This document shows, piece by piece, positions 33,665-45,504 of a stretch of DNA of 64,000 nt. A program made the translations under genes and the position numbers. How positions within the stretch are numbered: the stretch's first letter is position 1; each line of letters starts with the position of its first letter. A model generated the notes under the pieces. That model ran no database searches and was not told the DNA's origin. It worked only from the letters and a program-made list of their open reading frames with translations. The stretch spans positions 11,904,001 to 11,968,000 of the forward strand of contig AP026541.1 in the NCBI GenBank assembly GCA_026075535.2, read 5' to 3'. This DNA is from Tricholoma matsutake (lineage: Eukaryota; Basidiomycota; Agaricomycetes; Agaricales; Tricholomataceae).

Positions 33665-34300
33665 CAAGGATTCAAAGTCAGGAATGTTCACAGTGCATTC
33701 GATAGATATAGAAGAGTTCAAATGGTCAAAAGAAGTGATGAATGTGCACTGTTTGGTCTCTGAAATATTATCCTCTAGTAACAAAAATCCTCATGAACTA
33801 CTTTTCAGTGTTTTGTGGCTCTAGGAAAGGTTGGGATAGTAGATGATCTTGTCGAGTTAGGATCATAGAATCATAGATAGTAATTGTCTGAGATTCATTG
33901 CTCCAGTTTTTGACGGCGCTTTCAGTGACTACGTCAAAGGGTCAACCAAGTAGGATGTCATAGGCAGGGTTTCAGATTATATGAATTTGCATATAGATTG
34001 TGATCGTGCCAACTTTGCAAGGAACATTTCAAAATTCATGCTAATCCTAGACTTTTGTCAATGCCACTGTTAGCTGATTGAAGTGGAATGTGGATGGAAG
34101 GATCATATGCAAGACCTAGTTCATGGCAGACTTCTTCAGAAATAGTGATAATTGAAGAACCTGGGTCAACTACACTTTCAACAGGGTTTTTACCATTGAT
34201 GTTCATCATAACCAATCTGATCTAGTGAGATTCCTTTGCAGTGATGAAGGGTTTTGGAATGTCGCCAATTTGAAGAGAGCTGATATAAGTTTCGTACAGG
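33665..34300 (-). pseudogene. Aspartic protease region of gypsy-B
   Basis: On the minus strand about 34230 to 33890 encodes a retropepsin-like segment. It has a V(D)PGSS active-site-like motif, followed by VCHELGLAYDPSIHIPLQSA and NPAYDILLGRPFDVVTESAV. I recognise the latter from basidiomycete gypsy polyproteins. Stops interrupt it. The spacer down to 33665 would lead into RT, which is missing. Confidence 0.65.
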
Positions 34301-35066
34301 TCATTGATCATAAGTACCTCTTTGTTGACGAGGTGCCCCACATTGTTTCCATCCTGATTCAGAATACAATGTGGCATTAGCTATTCCTTCCATTTCATAT
34401 GAACTTCAGGTGATAACCAAAGAAGTTCTTTTGTAGTGACGGTGACAATCGGTATTTTCATTGAACGTGAAAATATGTCCTGAGCAATTGTGTTGTTCTG
34501 AATGGGGGCTACTGTGTGGTACAAAGGACCATCACATTCTTTACCTTTACTAGTAGAGGTGAAGTTTCATTCGTGGGGGGGTAAGTAAGTGTTCCAGCAT
34601 AAGGATGAATTGGGGGTTGCAAACTCATGAGAGGTTGCAAATTTGGTGTGGGTTGCAAATTTGAAGTCATCTGCAAAGCCATCACTGGTGCTATATTGGA
34701 TGAAGATGGATTGGTCACAGTAGAGGATATAGATGGTGGTGTGATGGTTGGAGTGGGAAGGGCTACTGGTTCTGCTGATGGAGCCATGAACAAAATCGAT
34801 GGCTGAACCACATGAGCTGCAATTGGACTGGGTTTGTGTTGAGCGAAGCTTTGACCACTTCATAAGGCATATCATTCTTGTTCTAAATGAGCGATACAGA
34901 TATCAGCTGCAGTATTCATGTCTGTGATCTGGTAGATCTCCCTAGGAGCAGGAGCTGGAGTGGGGGAAGGGGCGATGCTGTACATGAGGGCAGGGATGCT
35001 CTATATGTCTGGGTTTCAACAAATCCATTCATCAATGCAATCTTTGATACAACACCCAGGGATGTT
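34301..35066 (-). pseudogene. Linker between gag zinc knuckle and protease of gypsy-B
   Basis: A frame at 34509-34811 is rich in Pro/Thr/Ser and contains NLQPTPNLQPLMSLQPPIHP. It fits the low-complexity linker between nucleocapsid and protease. No catalytic motif is present. Confidence 0.45.
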
Positions 35067-36290
35067 TCATGGCATGAACTGTCCATTCAGAAGAACAACC
35101 TTTCCTTTGGCATTCTTCTTACACTTTCCATCTTTAATATACATTTGACAGACCAAACAATCGCTAATGAAGTGTCCCAAAAGACCGCAGAAAATACAAA
35201 CTAGATTTTCAAATTGGTCCTGGTGAAACCCTTGATTAACACGAGGGGAATTGTTGTTGTTATTGTTGGGTCGAGCTCCTGTTAATGCTGTGATGAGAGT
35301 GGTCACAAATTTCTCAAGAATCATTGATAAATCCTCTGTTTTGATTTGTGGAGACAATGTAGAGGTAGTAGGGATAGAAGTCAAAGTCGAAGATGAGGAT
35401 GGGACTTGCAAAGTTGTGGCTGAGGGAGTTCATGATGATGTAGTACCTGCTAAAACAAATTTTGCAGCAGCATGGATGTCATCAAGAGGATAGGGGTCAT
35501 CTGGGTAGTGGTTGGGAATTTGAGTTCTAGACAGTGCACAATTTGCATCCATAATCCTGGTTGAAAGCCACGAATGAAGGCTCTGCTTTGTTCAGCTGCT
35601 GAAAGTCAATTTTTCATGGTGAGGAACTTAGTGATATTGTAGAAGGACCTGTAATATAATCCTAATTCATTCGCATCATAGATACGAATGCAAAGTTGTT
35701 TGCCAATCAGTTTATCCATATCAGTGATTGACCACTTGTGGTCGTCTTCAGATCCAGGGTACAACTTGTGAATAACTGTACAAAATTCATTGAATGAAAC
35801 CCCTGTGTCATATTCTGGGATTGACTCCCAAAGTTTGGAAGTATCAATATCAATGTATCAACAGGCATGCTTCTTCATATCTTCAGAATCAATAATTCCA
35901 CATGTTGGAAACAGCATTTTGAGTTTGTTAAAGTATCTCCGAAGTTCTCAATGCTGTGTAGGATTGAACTTCAGAGTCGTGGAGTGACCATGAGCTGGCA
36001 TAGTAGCCTGTGTAGTCATGAGTATGATAGCTCTTGGAGTAGGGGTTAGGACTTGGGTGATAGATGGTAGCGGTGTCGATGTATTTGGAAAGATGAATGA
36101 AGTGCTAGAAACTGAGGATGAAGAAGTAGAAGATGATGAAGAAGACGATGGAATGGGTGAGGGAAATAGTCAACAATGTGTCGATTCTGGTTCAGATACT
36201 GGAATTAGGATATCTCCTGATTGTTCGAGAGATTCGAAGGCGTGGCGAGTATTGATTCAGAGGTTTCTGGCTTGGGTTGGCCTAAGCTAG
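35067..36290 (-). pseudogene. gag of gypsy-B
   Basis: The capsid-like part lies at about 35480-36010 in broken frames: GHSTTLKFNPTQH, KKHACxYIDIDTSKLWESIP, DDHKWSITDMDKLIGKQLCI, SAAEQSRAFIRGFQP. The 3' part (35067-35411) carries the nucleocapsid zinc knuckle CIFCGLLGHFISDC followed by YIKDGKCKKNAKGKVVLLNG, a tail typical of basidiomycete gypsy gag. Several stops are TGA where related copies have CGA. Confidence 0.8.
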
Positions 36291-36331
36291 GAGATTTGAG
36301 ATGGATTAGGTGATGAAATGATTCAGAAACC

Positions 36332-36349
36332 CTTCACGGTGGGCTCCAG
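36332..36349 (-). promoter_or_regulatory. Primer-binding site of gypsy-B
   Basis: Two bases inside the 5' LTR the minus strand reads TGGAGCCCACCGTGAAGG. A TGG start is expected for pairing with a tRNA 3' CCA. The tRNA identity is not assigned. Confidence 0.6.
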
Positions 36350-36351
36350 AA

Positions 36352-37334
36352 TGATAATGCTCAACCCGGAAACTCAACCAAAACCAACTAAACTGGTCTT
36401 AGGAGATATAACACCAGTCAGAGTAAGGTTGCGAGGTAGTACTGAATATCACTGTGCTATCCAAAGGCCAGTAAATGTACTGTAAAATGTTGTGAAGCAG
36501 TATTAGGCTGTGCGAAGTTCTGTGAAGCCATCTGAAGTAGCATGAAACCCTACAAAGCATTCCAAAACAATACAAAAGAGTCTAGCCACAATGTGAAGGA
36601 GTTCTAGAATCTCCGAAATGGTTTAATGAGTTTGGGAGATGGTGACGATAGTTGAAGGTGAGGTAAGAGATGCTGACATGGTAGATAGATGATTGACAAA
36701 GGTTTCAAGAAACTATGTAGCAAAATGACATAGTTTGCAGAATACTTGTGCAAGTTTGGACTAAGACTGAGCTAAGATTCAGGAGTAGACCCTTAAGCCC
36801 GATGATATGTGATGTGGGAAGATGATTTCTTGCTTTATCGACAGTAGATACACCAAAGTATATATGTTTTAGAGAGATAGTACTAAAAAGGTAAAAGGCC
36901 ATGAGGCCAAACATGTGGTAAACATCAGACAGTGAAAAAGGTGTGGAAATCATGAAGCTAATGAGAAAATGATAGGAAATAAATGTGCAATATACATGAT
37001 ATATCAAATCTCCTTGTCTTGTGGTTCCAATAAATCATGAATACATCGAAAAGTGCCTCGATGCGCACTAAGTTGCTAGATGTTGTGTCTCCTTGTGTTT
37101 GTGGTGGCGGGAACGCAATGTGTTAGTGTGTGTAATGGTGGGAATGTGTGTTGAAGGTTTGGGACAATAGGAATACAGTGGCCAAAGTCATTTGAAATGG
37201 TTTGAAGTGTTGGTTTGTTGTTTTGTGCATTCATAGGCATTCATAAGCATTCACGAAATTGTAGGATTTTGGGAAGAAGGTGTCTGAGTGTGATTTCTTG
37301 TTTTCAGAGCTCAGCTGCCAAAGTAGACATATCA
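36352..37334 (-). repeat. 5' LTR of gypsy-B (983 bp)
   Basis: Direct repeat of 23915-24919. On the plus strand it starts TGATAATGCTCAACCC and ends AGACATATCA. Confidence 0.9.
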
Positions 37335-37705
37335 CTGCACCACCATACTACCTGGTAGCCCACAACCAGCTCACCCTACCTGCCAATCCAGTAAGTGTCA
37401 TCCTCATTTGTGTTTCTACATTAGTTCATCCTGTTGCAGGACTTGACAGACAGGGAGTTGTTGAGCTGCCATGCTGAGGTGAAGGCCCTTCAAGACCAGC
37501 TTGGCACATTGTACAAGGATGCCAGTCATCATCTGTACAAGGCCGAGGTGGAGAAGCTCGAACAACAAGATATAACATTGAAAACATATGCCATTTTGAA
37601 GGAAAGGGTTGAAATAAGTTGAAATCATTTGAAAGGAGGTTCTCAGAAATTACACTGTCATCCCACTCAGATGCTATGGCCAATCCCCCTGTCAATTCCC
37701 AGTGA
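37335..37705 (+). pseudogene. 3' exons of the coiled-coil-type gene cut by gypsy-B
   Basis: The exon resumes in phase (APPYYLVAHNQLTLPANP) to 37390. After a GT-AG intron (37391-37439) it continues DLTDRELLSCHAEVKALQDQ, then HLYKAEVEKLEQQDITLKTY. After KERVE a 2-base loss breaks the frame. Following the shift, FERRFSEI and a stop at 37703-37705 match the end of the second copy at 38341-38520. The heptad-like pattern suggests a coiled coil. The function is unknown. Confidence 0.55.
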
Positions 37706-38340
37706 CATGGAGGGATAATTAATACCTTACTCATTAGATATACATCTATGTAGCTTTTGTCTGTATTCTGTTCTTAATGCACATCATAGTAATATCATTG
37801 TTTTTGTGGTCCTTTCAAGCCCCAATGTCAGTGCTGCTTCCCCATTCCCATCCCTGTCCCCATCCCCTTCCCTGCAATTGCATTTCAAACATTGCTAATG
37901 TCTGTACTATGTTCTTAATGCACATCTATCTGTACGGTACAGCAAATGAAGTAGTAAAGTAGGCATTGGTTAATTAATAGAGTATGTACAAATACATAGT
38001 GAGTTCAATGGCATCCATTGAAACAGATAATACAATGTACAGTCAATAGTATTCATAGGTTAATATTGTGTCCATGCCCAATGGCGATGCCATGGCCATC
38101 CCCATGGCCATCCCCATGTCCATGGCCACATCTGTGCCTGTTGCATTTCAAATGTTACTAATGTCTGTATTACATTCCTAATACATGTCTATTGTAAGGT
38201 ATAATAATCAGTGTACAATGTAGTCATTGGTTAATATAGTATAGTGACTTTATATAGTGAGTTTGACAGCATCCATTGAACCCATATCATTTGATGCAAT
38301 GTATGTGTTTGATAGGTCATATCATTCGATACAATGTAGC
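37706..38340. other. Duplicated AT-rich 3' flank with microsatellites
   Basis: Words such as TCTGTACTATGTTCTTAATGC and GTGAGTTCAATGGCATCCAT recur at about 37740-38030 and 38160-38280, and again near 39190. CCCCATCCC and CCATGGCCATCC microsatellites are present. No gene is seen. Confidence 0.55.
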
Positions 38341-38520
38341 TTACCTATGTGCAAGGTTGAGAAGCTGGAATTGGAAGATGTCACATTGACGACATATGCA
38401 ACCTTGAAGGAAAGGATGGAATACAATCTGAAATCATTCAAACACAGGTTCTCAGACATTCCAATCAGATCACTGTCCCATGATGACAACATGGGCAATC
38501 CAGCTGATTCTCACAATTAG
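38341..38520 (+). pseudogene. Second copy of the coiled-coil gene 3' end
   Basis: It encodes KVEKLELEDVTLTTYATLKE, then RMEYNLKSFKHRFSDIPIRS and a stop at 38518-38520. It is parallel to 37540-37705 and keeps the frame that the first copy lost. This is a partial tandem duplication, with no upstream exons visible. Confidence 0.55.
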
Positions 38521-41500
38521 CTAGTACCAACATTGTTATTTTAGCTAGGATGAACACTGCTGTTTTGTTGATTTTGTTCATTCATACTCCCTGTGCCCAT
38601 TGTGCATCTGGTTTGCCAATGCCCATTGCCGATGCTCTTGGTATATAGATTTCTACCCCAAAGTGTCTGTCTGCTGCCACCAATGTTGATGTCAATGTAG
38701 ATCTTTGTGCTGATGTGTCTGCTGATGCCAATGCTGATGGCTGTGACTATTTCATCAACAGTATTAGATTCTTACTGCATATCATTGCCAATGCCAATGC
38801 CAATGCTGAGTACCATGTCCAATGCTATCTCATAGGTCACTGATCTGACTATTAATACTGTACAAGCAAGAATTGTAAAAGACCCATTTGGTATACATAG
38901 AATGAATTATTGCATCATTGCCCATAGCTAGGCCATACAGTCTCCTATTCACATCTATACCAAGCATTGCAATTCAGCATAGTACAGACAGCTAGGTTGT
39001 ACTGTTATGGCAAAGTGGTGCCTGCTGCCAATGCCATACTTCTATGCCATTGCCAATGCCATTGCTGAGTACCATGTCCAATGCTATCTCTGACCTGTAT
39101 GTTATTAACATTCTTCATAGTGTATCACATCAAGAATTGTAAAAATGTATTCATTTGGTACTAGTACATGTTATACATACTATGAGAGCATTCAATGGTG
39201 TCCACTGAACCCATATCATTTGATACACTGTATGTGTTCGATAGACCATATTATTCAATACAGTGTAGCTTACCTATGTGGGAGATCACATATCAATAAT
39301 CAGTGTCTAAATCAACTGGCAACTAATATGCCATGTCCCAGTGCCACTGTGGTATGGTGGTGAGATTTTGGGAATTCTTCACTTACCCTGTCATTATGCC
39401 ACAACAACCTTGCATTGCCATATATTCTTGATATTTTCTTACATTTCCTTCAGTTATGACATACTGAACCTCTTTTCAATATTTTTACTTTGCAGACCAG
39501 ATATTTCCCAACACATCAACCCATACAACATGTTGACCCTCACAAGATGGGCCAGAACAGTTGTTTTCATTTAGTCTAATTATATTTCTTCATGACAACA
39601 ATGATCTCCCATGTCAAACGTTCTTGGCATGCTAAATCTGAATCAATGGGTTGATTGGCTGGATGGTAGGGTTGAGAGGTCTCATTCAGGTGCTCTCTGC
39701 ACTTGCTGGAGGCACAGGGTGTGTAATGTAAATAGAGAGCCTCAATGACAGCCCCTCCCTGGGTAATTCCCAGCTATTGAAGCCCTTAGATGAGGATTCA
39801 ATGACACTTCTCCACTTCTCACACAGACATTTCTTTTACCATGGACTTTCCCATCACCTCCCAAATTAGACACTTCCTTATTGTATTTGTATAGTTTGGC
39901 CTGTCAATGCAAGAGAATGTGTGCGACATTGTAGCTACCTTGCATTTGTATTTAGGTGTCCTCCCACCTTTGAATGAAGTATTGAATCTTTCCCTCTCAT
40001 TTTTCACACCCTCCATCTAAGTTATTCCTCAAAGTCAACTAAGTTCTCTCAAGTTTCTATGCACCAAGGTGTAGATTATAAGCTAAGTATCTAAGCTACC
40101 CATTGAATCCCTTCTCCTCCTGTCCTTATTATACACTGATCTCCAAGATCATGCTTACCTCATCCATCGCAACATGACAACCTGGTCAATGGAACCTCCA
40201 ACAGATCATTTTCCCTACCACACCACATTCATTATGTCCCAGCGCCACATGCATCCAACTGTCCAACCATATTTGCTGTGACCTGGCACTGTATGCATCC
40301 AACCACTGGTATCTGCTGACCCACCATTGCACTTTTCTACCAACCTACCATGGGCCAACATGAATAGGTAGGATTGTGAGCCCATGTGAGTCGCTCCTGC
40401 TGTGGGCCCAATCCACTACTGATGTATCTATTGTGGTTTTGCAGAAATCTGCTGAATGGATATACCATTGTTTTTTACTGAACAGTGTGCTTCCTCCCAT
40501 GTAGAAAGGTTATCTGAAGACTTCCTAATGACATCCAGAGATGTCAATGGGAATCTCTCTGCAACTGCATCTGAGTAGTGTAGTTATATTTAGTCAATAC
40601 ACACACTGATAGGAGAACAATTGTCATTCATATCAATTTGTACCAGTCTCAGCATCACTGGTCCTTTGAAATGTTCGACCTTGAACTTGTTGTGCCACTG
40701 CATGGCCCAGATGACATGAGTGTCATTTTTATGATGATGAATTTAGACAGACCTTCATCAAGCTCGCCAACCACTGATCTGTTGCTTCTTCATTTTTGGC
40801 AGCACTTTTCTCCAGGGCTTTGGCTGTGTGATGCATTTGTTTTCAGTTAGTGTCTGTCTTAAGTGCTCACCTGCTCCTATGCTCTTGTAGAATTTGTCCA
40901 TCGTGAACATGTCAATGTATGGGAGTGCCATATTACTATCTGTGAGGGAGGTTTTCACTTCTTGAATTATATCAGCTGACTGCGAGTTGCCTTGCTTTGT
41001 TTGATGAAGCCTTTCATATTTATCAGACCTGATGGGTACTTTGCATGTTTAGTAACACTTATGCTCCTTTTTTCAACTGACCTTGTGTTGCCAGTTTCAT
41101 GGGAACATCATGTATGCAAATTTGTGCAACCTCGTACACACTGCTGAAACTTCTTTGACTTGGCTCCTCATTTAATTTAGTGACTTTTTTTATGTCGATG
41201 ATACAGCCAAGTCATTTGGTATGGGATTCACCACCTGTAACCATTTGGTATTTCAATGTCTGTTCCCATCTGGCTTGTGATGCATTCTTGGTTTTCCATG
41301 GATATCACCCACAGTGTTCAACACATTCTAATGTGGAGCACAGAGTTGTACAATATGCATTCACAATTCTGGTGTTCATTTCCCACTGAATGTGCTTAAT
41401 TGTGGTCAACAGGCATGATGATCTGTGTTCTTCTTTTATCCTTCATGTTCTATCAAGCTGTAAGCTGACAAATTGTTTAATCAGACCTGTTTCAGGGCAT

Positions 41501-42178
41501 TGTGTGACACTGTATTGCATCTGAATCTCTGTATGCATAGGTTTATCTCGTTGCCCCTTAATATGCCATTGTTACCTGTGCTGTCAATTGATCAGTTTGA
41601 ATAAATGCCACAGAACCTGGTTCATGAGTGTGCTTCTGAGCTGTGATCATTCCTCTTCAAGTTACCTGTGATCATGGAGTTGTGTGTCCACATAGTTGCA
41701 TGTTTTTATTTGTCTGTTTTACTTTGCTCAATAAAAGTAGCCGCTGCACCTGTGGTTCATTGAAATTATTTTCTCCATCTTCCGATATCTATTCACTTCC
41801 ATGTCTACCAAGAAAACTTCTGTCAGGTTTGTGGTGTTTTGTGTTCTACCCTTTCTTTGTCAATCATGCCTCAACACTTTTTACAGTCCCACTAAGGGCA
41901 TGGTAGCTGAAAAAAGGTGCAAACTTTTGCTGCTGCTAAATTTGTTCTTACGTTCGATTCAGCAGAGCTGCTGGTGTGAATGCCATCTGTCCACAGTCAA
42001 AGTAAGCTTATTTATTCTATGTTGAACCAAAACCTGCTCATGTTATGTTTTTAGGCAAAAGATGGGGTGCAATCCGGTGATTCTGATCTGTATGCATTCT
42101 ATGTTTACTGTTAAGTTTATAACTTACCTTTTGCCGTGACAGTGAGATCATTGAAGCTTCATCCCCAACCAAGAAAAA
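38521..42178. other. Long stretch without a recognisable gene
   Basis: AT-rich. It contains TGCCAATGCCAATGC microsatellites with the shared word GCTGAGTACCATGTCCAATGC at about 38800-38830 and 39065-39090, and a third copy of the 38270-type flank near 39190-39280. From about 40.6 kb it may be the worn 5' part of the Helitron, but I could not find Rep-domain motifs. Short frames here look random. Confidence 0.5.
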
Positions 42179-43464
42179 ATGTGTGCATGTAACCTGCCTG
42201 TTTTACACATCTGGCTTGACCTCATTTGTTGCAGGGTGATTGCTGAACCTGATGGCAACCACTTGAAAAAGTGTCATGCTTCACCAAAAATTGTTGACAA
42301 AGATTATCTTGAAAAAAAATGCATCAATCCAGACTGGAAAATTGCAATGGACTCTGTGGTTAAGGACTTTCACCTGAATACAGAGCAGGAATGTGAATTT
42401 TGTATTGTTGCTAATCACTCATGCTCCTCATCTTCTGAACAGCTGAAAATGCATATCAGTGGGATGGGCAGAACTGGCAAGTCACAAGAATTGAAAGCTT
42501 TGATAGATTTCAAGCACAAGAAAGAGTCACACCGATTTGTTGTTGTTGCACCAACTGGAAGTGCTGCTGCTTTACTCAGTGGATTGACTTATCATTATAT
42601 GTTGGGAATTAATGATTTTAAGACAGGTTGTAGAGCTGCGCATCTGCAGCTTGCAGAAGTAAAACAAAGATTACAAGGGGTTGACTACATTTTTATGGAT
42701 GAGGTGTTGATGTTGTCCTGTAAAGATTTGTATAGGATCAACAAAAAGCTTGCAAAAGTGATGAACAACACTGGTCAACACTTTGGAGGCTTGGGCATGA
42801 TTTTTGCTGGTGATTTTGCTCAGCTTCCTCCTGCAATAGGTCAAGAACATGTACAGCAGAATGGTAGGCTCAGATCCAAAGAGTCTGCACAACCAAGAGG
42901 CTGCAATTGGAAAGGCGCTCTGGCATCAAATTACTACTGTAGTCATTCTATGTGAAAATATGTGTCAAACAACCCAAACACCTGACAATGCAAGGTTGCA
43001 TCAGGCCATAAGCAACATGCGGTACAAGGCATGCACACCTGATGATATTGTGTTCTTGTGTTCTTGGATATCCAGCAACCTCATGTGAAACAACAACAAT
43101 TTCACAATGTGTCTATTATAACTACACTAAATCTACCAAAAGATGTTGTCAATGACCTTGGATCGCAAAGATTTGCAGCTGAAACAGGCCAGGAATTGAT
43201 CGATTTCTATTCTGAAGACACTGTTAGCTCATCTGATGATTGTGCCCTCCCAACAGCCAAGAAGAAGTCATTTGCATTGTTGGGCAGAAAGTGGGTCCAA
43301 GTACCTTTAGTTTCAGCAGCTCTGCAGCAGACTCTTTGGGATTTATTGCCAAGCAGCAACACAAATAATATACCAGGAAAACTGTTGGTTTGCAAGGGAC
43401 TGCCTATAATTATTTGCTTGAATAGCGCAACAGAATTGTGTATGATGAAGGATCAGGAAGCGAT
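42179..43464 (+). pseudogene. Helitron PIF1-type helicase, 3'-truncated
   Basis: Helitrons encode Rep plus a PIF1-like 5'-3' helicase. Here the lead-in LNTEQECEFCIVANHSCSSS is followed by Walker A (HISGMGRTGKSQELKAL, near 42470) and motif Ia (VVVAPTGSAAALLSGLTYHY). Walker B/DE follows (VDYIFMDEVLMLSCKDLYRI), then motif III (GMIFAGDFAQLPPAIGQ, about 42800). After frameshifts, 43058-43464 holds NVSIITTLNLPKDVVNDLGS, then RFAAETGQELIDFYSED and LLVCKGLPIIICLNSATELC. The match stops at 43464, where the LTR of gypsy-C begins. The end of the gene is not found elsewhere in the window. Confidence 0.85.
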
Positions 43465-44172
43465 TGTCAAGAACTGTTCTGCACCCGATCAGAACCTGCA
43501 TTCTGTCCAACTTGTGCCCACACGTCTAACCCAACATTTGTCTACTCCTTCCAATTTTGTTCCTGGCCACCCTACACTGCCCACACTGCTGTGCACCAGG
43601 CTGCCTTGTACAGCATCCATGGCTGCCTTCCCAAGGCTGCCATCTGTATTGCAAATTTGACTACAGATTCCTGTGTGGCCTCCACTAGGTAGTTTATCTA
43701 TGCAGTCAAGACACTGCTGCAGTTCCTGTTTCCATCCCGCTTCTATTCCAGACTCTAGTATTTAAGTTTAGTTAGTTTCACCTTGTACTCCTCAGTTCAT
43801 ATATCGACATAGACTCAACTTTTACTTGCCAATCTATATCTCCTTCTACTCCTACCTCTGTCCTCTAAGAGTCTGAACTCCATTTGACTCGACCTCTAGT
43901 CTCCCTCTGAAGTTCTAGTCCCCTCTGAACTTAACCTAAGTCCCCCCCATACTCCTCCCTGCATTCACCTGCACTTTCCTGCTCCTACCTCCAGACTTTC
44001 GACTTGAAATTAGGACACCAGACGAGGTGAAGGGCACAGCATCTTACAAGCTGAAGCCAAGTCCTTTCTGTTTCCCCTTCTGCAGAATCCGCATCGACCC
44101 GACAGTCCCCGCTATTATCACCCACAGCATCCGATCAGATTCTGATGAGCCCTCTAGGATCAGTTCTTAACA
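43465..44172 (+). repeat. 5' LTR of gypsy-C (708 bp)
   Basis: It starts TGTCAAGAACTG and ends CAGTTCTTAACA, giving matched inverted ends with TG...CA. It begins exactly where helicase homology stops and ends 40 bp before the gag ATG. It is called from its ends and position; the partner LTR is missing. Confidence 0.7.
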
Positions 44173-44212
44173 GTATATACAAACTCACACTTCACTTGTC
44201 CATTTCCTCTCT

Positions 44213-45066
44213 ATGACCCCTACCAAGACCCGCCAGCGCACAACAAGAAATTCCCAACGCACCGGTACTATTCCAGGGATCTCTGCAATCCAGTGATCCA
44301 CTCTTCCTGACCCTTGACCCACCACTACTTTTGGAGTGTCTTCCAGACCCTCAAACATCTTCCAACAAATCAGCTCAGGAGCTCCCTCAATCAGTGCCAA
44401 TCTCATGTCCACCCATGCCCCACAACCTTCTGGCAACCTGGAAGGTTTTTGATCAAGAACTCCCCTTGAGTACGTAGGGGGCATCAACCAGCCTGAACCC
44501 TATGGGTTGGAAGATCGTGGTCTAGAGGACGGACCTCCCAGTGGACCCAACGACCCTAGCAGTCCTGACAGCCCTGGGGGTGACCCTGATCCCAATGATT
44601 CTGATGATCAACCTCCTGCAGATGGAAACCCTGATCCAGGGGATAGGTTCATAGATGTTCTTTACAACCTCTCGCAGAGTATCTGCACCCTTTGACACAA
44701 CAACGCACCTAAGACCAAGAAAATCAAAGTTCATGATCCCGACATCTTTGATGGCTCCAACCCAAAGAAACTTAGAGACTTCCTAGTCTTGTGTAATCTT
44801 CATTTCCACGACCGTCTGCACGTATTTTCCTCTGATGAGAAAAAGATCATATTTATTCTTTCTTATCTTAAGGGATGAGCTCTCAGTTGGTTTGAGCCTG
44901 GTCTGAATGACCCAACAGATTCCGCCCACTGGATGTGGGACTATGAAGCTTTCCTCGCTGAGCTGGAAAGCAACTTTGGTCTGCATGACCCAGTCAGAGA
45001 TGTGGAAAAAGCTCTCTCTGACTTAGCAATGAAGAAAGGTGGTCATATCACAAAATATAACGTTGA
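44213..45066 (+). pseudogene. gag of gypsy-C, part 1
   Basis: It begins MTPTKTRQRTTRNSQRTGTI. A Pro/Asp-rich linker follows (PSGPNDPSSPDSPGGDPDPN), then the capsid-like part: KIKVHDPDIFDGSNPKKLRD, KIIFILSYLKG, ALSWFEPGLNDP, WDYEAFLAELESNFG. Stops are scattered, several of them CGA-derived TGA. It breaks off at KGGHITKYNVD, where marY1 copy 3 is inserted. Confidence 0.8.
45062..45066 (+). repeat. Target-site duplication GTTGA of marY1 copy 3 (left)
   Basis: GTTGA at 45062-45066 is repeated at 51049-51053, directly outside the two LTRs. Confidence 0.95.
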
Positions 45067-45492
45067 TGTAAGGGGACTAGGGGGGTGCCCTGTGTGTTTT
45101 TCCTATTTTTTATGTTCGTCCTATATTTTTCCCCACCTCATTTCCTTCTATTCTTCATTTTCTATGATTTTTCCGGATTTTATTACTAATTTTCCCTTGC
45201 TATCATGTTTGTACATGTTGACACTTTTATATTTAGAGGCAGAGTACCCCTTCCGACACATACCCCTTGGTATGATGTCATTTGGCGGCCTTGATCCGCC
45301 TATCTCCGCCTTTTTCTATTTTTAGGTTATATTTGATTTTTGTCGTCTTCACATATACTGGGCATCAGCAAGGGGATCCTTAGAGTTTTCTCTTCGGATT
45401 TCCCTTTGCTAGGTGCGCCCCCAATCCCTGTATTATGTAGCATAATTTTAACTTCAGATTTCCCTTTGCTAGAGGCTTAGGTTGCCCTTATA
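45067..45492 (+). repeat. 5' LTR of marY1 copy 3 (426 bp)
   Basis: Starts TGTAAGGGGACTAGG and ends CCCTTATA. It carries two copies of GATTTCCCTTTGCTAG and a TATA-like CATATA at 45352-45357. Confidence 0.95.
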
Positions 45493-45504
45493 GTAGAAAA
45501 CTCT
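45352..45504 (+). promoter_or_regulatory. Putative transcription start and self-primed PBS of marY1
   Basis: AGAGTTTTCT (45382-45391) lies 30 bp after a TATA-like CATATA (45352). It is perfectly complementary over 10 nt to AGAAAACTCT (45495-45504), two bases past the LTR end. If transcription starts at 45382, the RNA 5' end could fold back onto the primer-binding site, as known for Tf1/sushi-type chromoviruses, instead of using a tRNA. No TGG-initial tRNA site is present. This is inference from complementarity and spacing. Confidence 0.5.

Larger units (their letters stand above)
23915..37334 (-). mobile_element. Gypsy-B: Ty3/gypsy element with about 1-kb LTRs and nested insertions
   Basis: The LTRs at 23915-24919 and 36352-37334 are direct repeats with TG...CA ends when read on the minus strand. 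A PPT-like AAGGGGGAGGA adjoins the first and a TGG-initial primer-binding site adjoins the second, so transcription runs right to left. Coding order is gag (35067-36290), protease (about 33900-34200), then integrase (27979-28898). RT and RNase H are absent, and a long-inverted-repeat element occupies their place. CTGC flanks the whole unit (23911-23914 and 37335-37338), or ACTGC if the terminal A is shared. It interrupts a plus-strand exon. M1 and M2 are later nested insertions. Confidence 0.85.

Noticed and set aside
36018..36290. Plus-strand acidic frame in gypsy-B
   Set aside because: It is antisense to the Ser-rich start of gag and has no independent support.
40638..42025. Helitron Rep domain
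   Set aside because: I looked for the HUH motif and paired Tyr residues on both strands and did not find them; short frames appear random.
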